This document shows positions 13,277 through 13,308 of a stretch of DNA of 13,308 nt, one piece after another. Position numbers and translations under genes: made by a program. This DNA is from Thermotogae bacterium. Its GTDB lineage: Bacteria > Thermotogota > Thermotogae > UBA12178. Within the stretch, counting starts at the first letter, position 1; every line of letters starts with the position of its first letter. The stretch covers positions 1 through 13,308 of the forward strand of contig QNAP01000023.1 in NCBI GenBank assembly GCA_003641795.1, in the 5' to 3' direction. Under the pieces are notes generated by a model. That model did not search any database, was not told where the DNA came from, and saw only the letters and a list, made by a program, of their open reading frames with translations.

Positions 13277-13308
13277 AGGAAGAAGACCTCCTGCGTCAAA
13301 GACTTGCG
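13273..13308 (+). CDS. Start of an unidentified gene (partial)
   Basis: ATG 13273 overlaps the preceding stop as ATGA, and the first 12 codons (MKEEDLLRQRLA) are open to the window edge. There is no strong SD, so translation may depend on coupling. It is too short to identify; it suggests the operon continues. Confidence 0.5.
   Translation, partial: MKEEDLLRQRLA

Noticed and set aside
1..13308. CRISPR array, tRNA or rRNA genes
   Set aside because: No regularly spaced identical repeats and no recognisable tRNA or rRNA sequence were seen on either strand.

Overview
The window looks like a chromosomal piece of a thermophilic member of the Thermotogota (Thermotoga/Pseudothermotoga type). This rests on the cold-shock protein, whose length and sequence are very like the 66-residue Thermotoga Csp as I remember it, on tightly overlapping genes with strong GGAGG-type ribosome binding sites, on frequent GTG/TTG starts, and on a TtuB-like sulfur carrier typical of heat-adapted bacteria. 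It is inference from memory; no search was run.

Layout. (1) 2-4981, plus strand: a housekeeping operon with almost no intergenic space. It holds the end of a short DUF4911-like protein, a tandem-duplicated YqeG-type HAD phosphatase, the circularly permuted GTPase YqeH, the excinuclease subunit UvrC, a 62-residue ubiquitin-fold sulfur carrier ending in GG, a PerR-like Fur-family regulator and a MazG/dCTPase-like NTP pyrophosphohydrolase. (2) 4981-5228, minus strand: a cold-shock protein with its own promoter, a perfect hairpin predicted at the very 5' end of its mRNA, overlapping palindromes above the -35, and a terminator hairpin that it shares with the convergent operon. (3) 5414-6480: decayed IS200/IS605-type DNA. 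One piece is an isolated right-end/omega-RNA-like relic. The other is a tnpB copy that has lost the central RuvC region and whose zinc finger is out of frame, followed by its own right-end hairpin. (4) 6522-13308, plus strand: an 8-oxoguanine deaminase-type amidohydrolase; then a molybdenum hydroxylase of the xanthine dehydrogenase family made of a fused FAD + 2[2Fe-2S] subunit and a large molybdopterin subunit; then a patatin-like lipid hydrolase that seems to start at CTG in a CTGA overlap; then a second patatin-fold protein without the catalytic Ser and Asp; and the first 12 codons of another gene.

How the parts may work together. Deamination of 8-oxoguanine gives urate, and xanthine dehydrogenases interconvert xanthine and urate, so region 4 reads as an oxidised-purine salvage or catabolic module, perhaps working in the urate-reducing direction in an anaerobe. 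The active/inactive patatin pair, overlapping by 4 nt and translationally coupled to the hydroxylase, has no evident link to purines and is the least explained part. In region 1, UvrC, the house-cleaning nucleotide hydrolase and a PerR-like regulator carrying all five regulatory metal ligands suggest some stress-related grouping, but their co-regulation is only inferred from the overlaps.

The strongest leads are the inactive patatin paralogue next to an active one, the duplicated YqeG, the csp 5'-end hairpin, the tnpB relic that stays open across a deletion and a compensating indel, and the IS-end-associated promoter in front of the deaminase.
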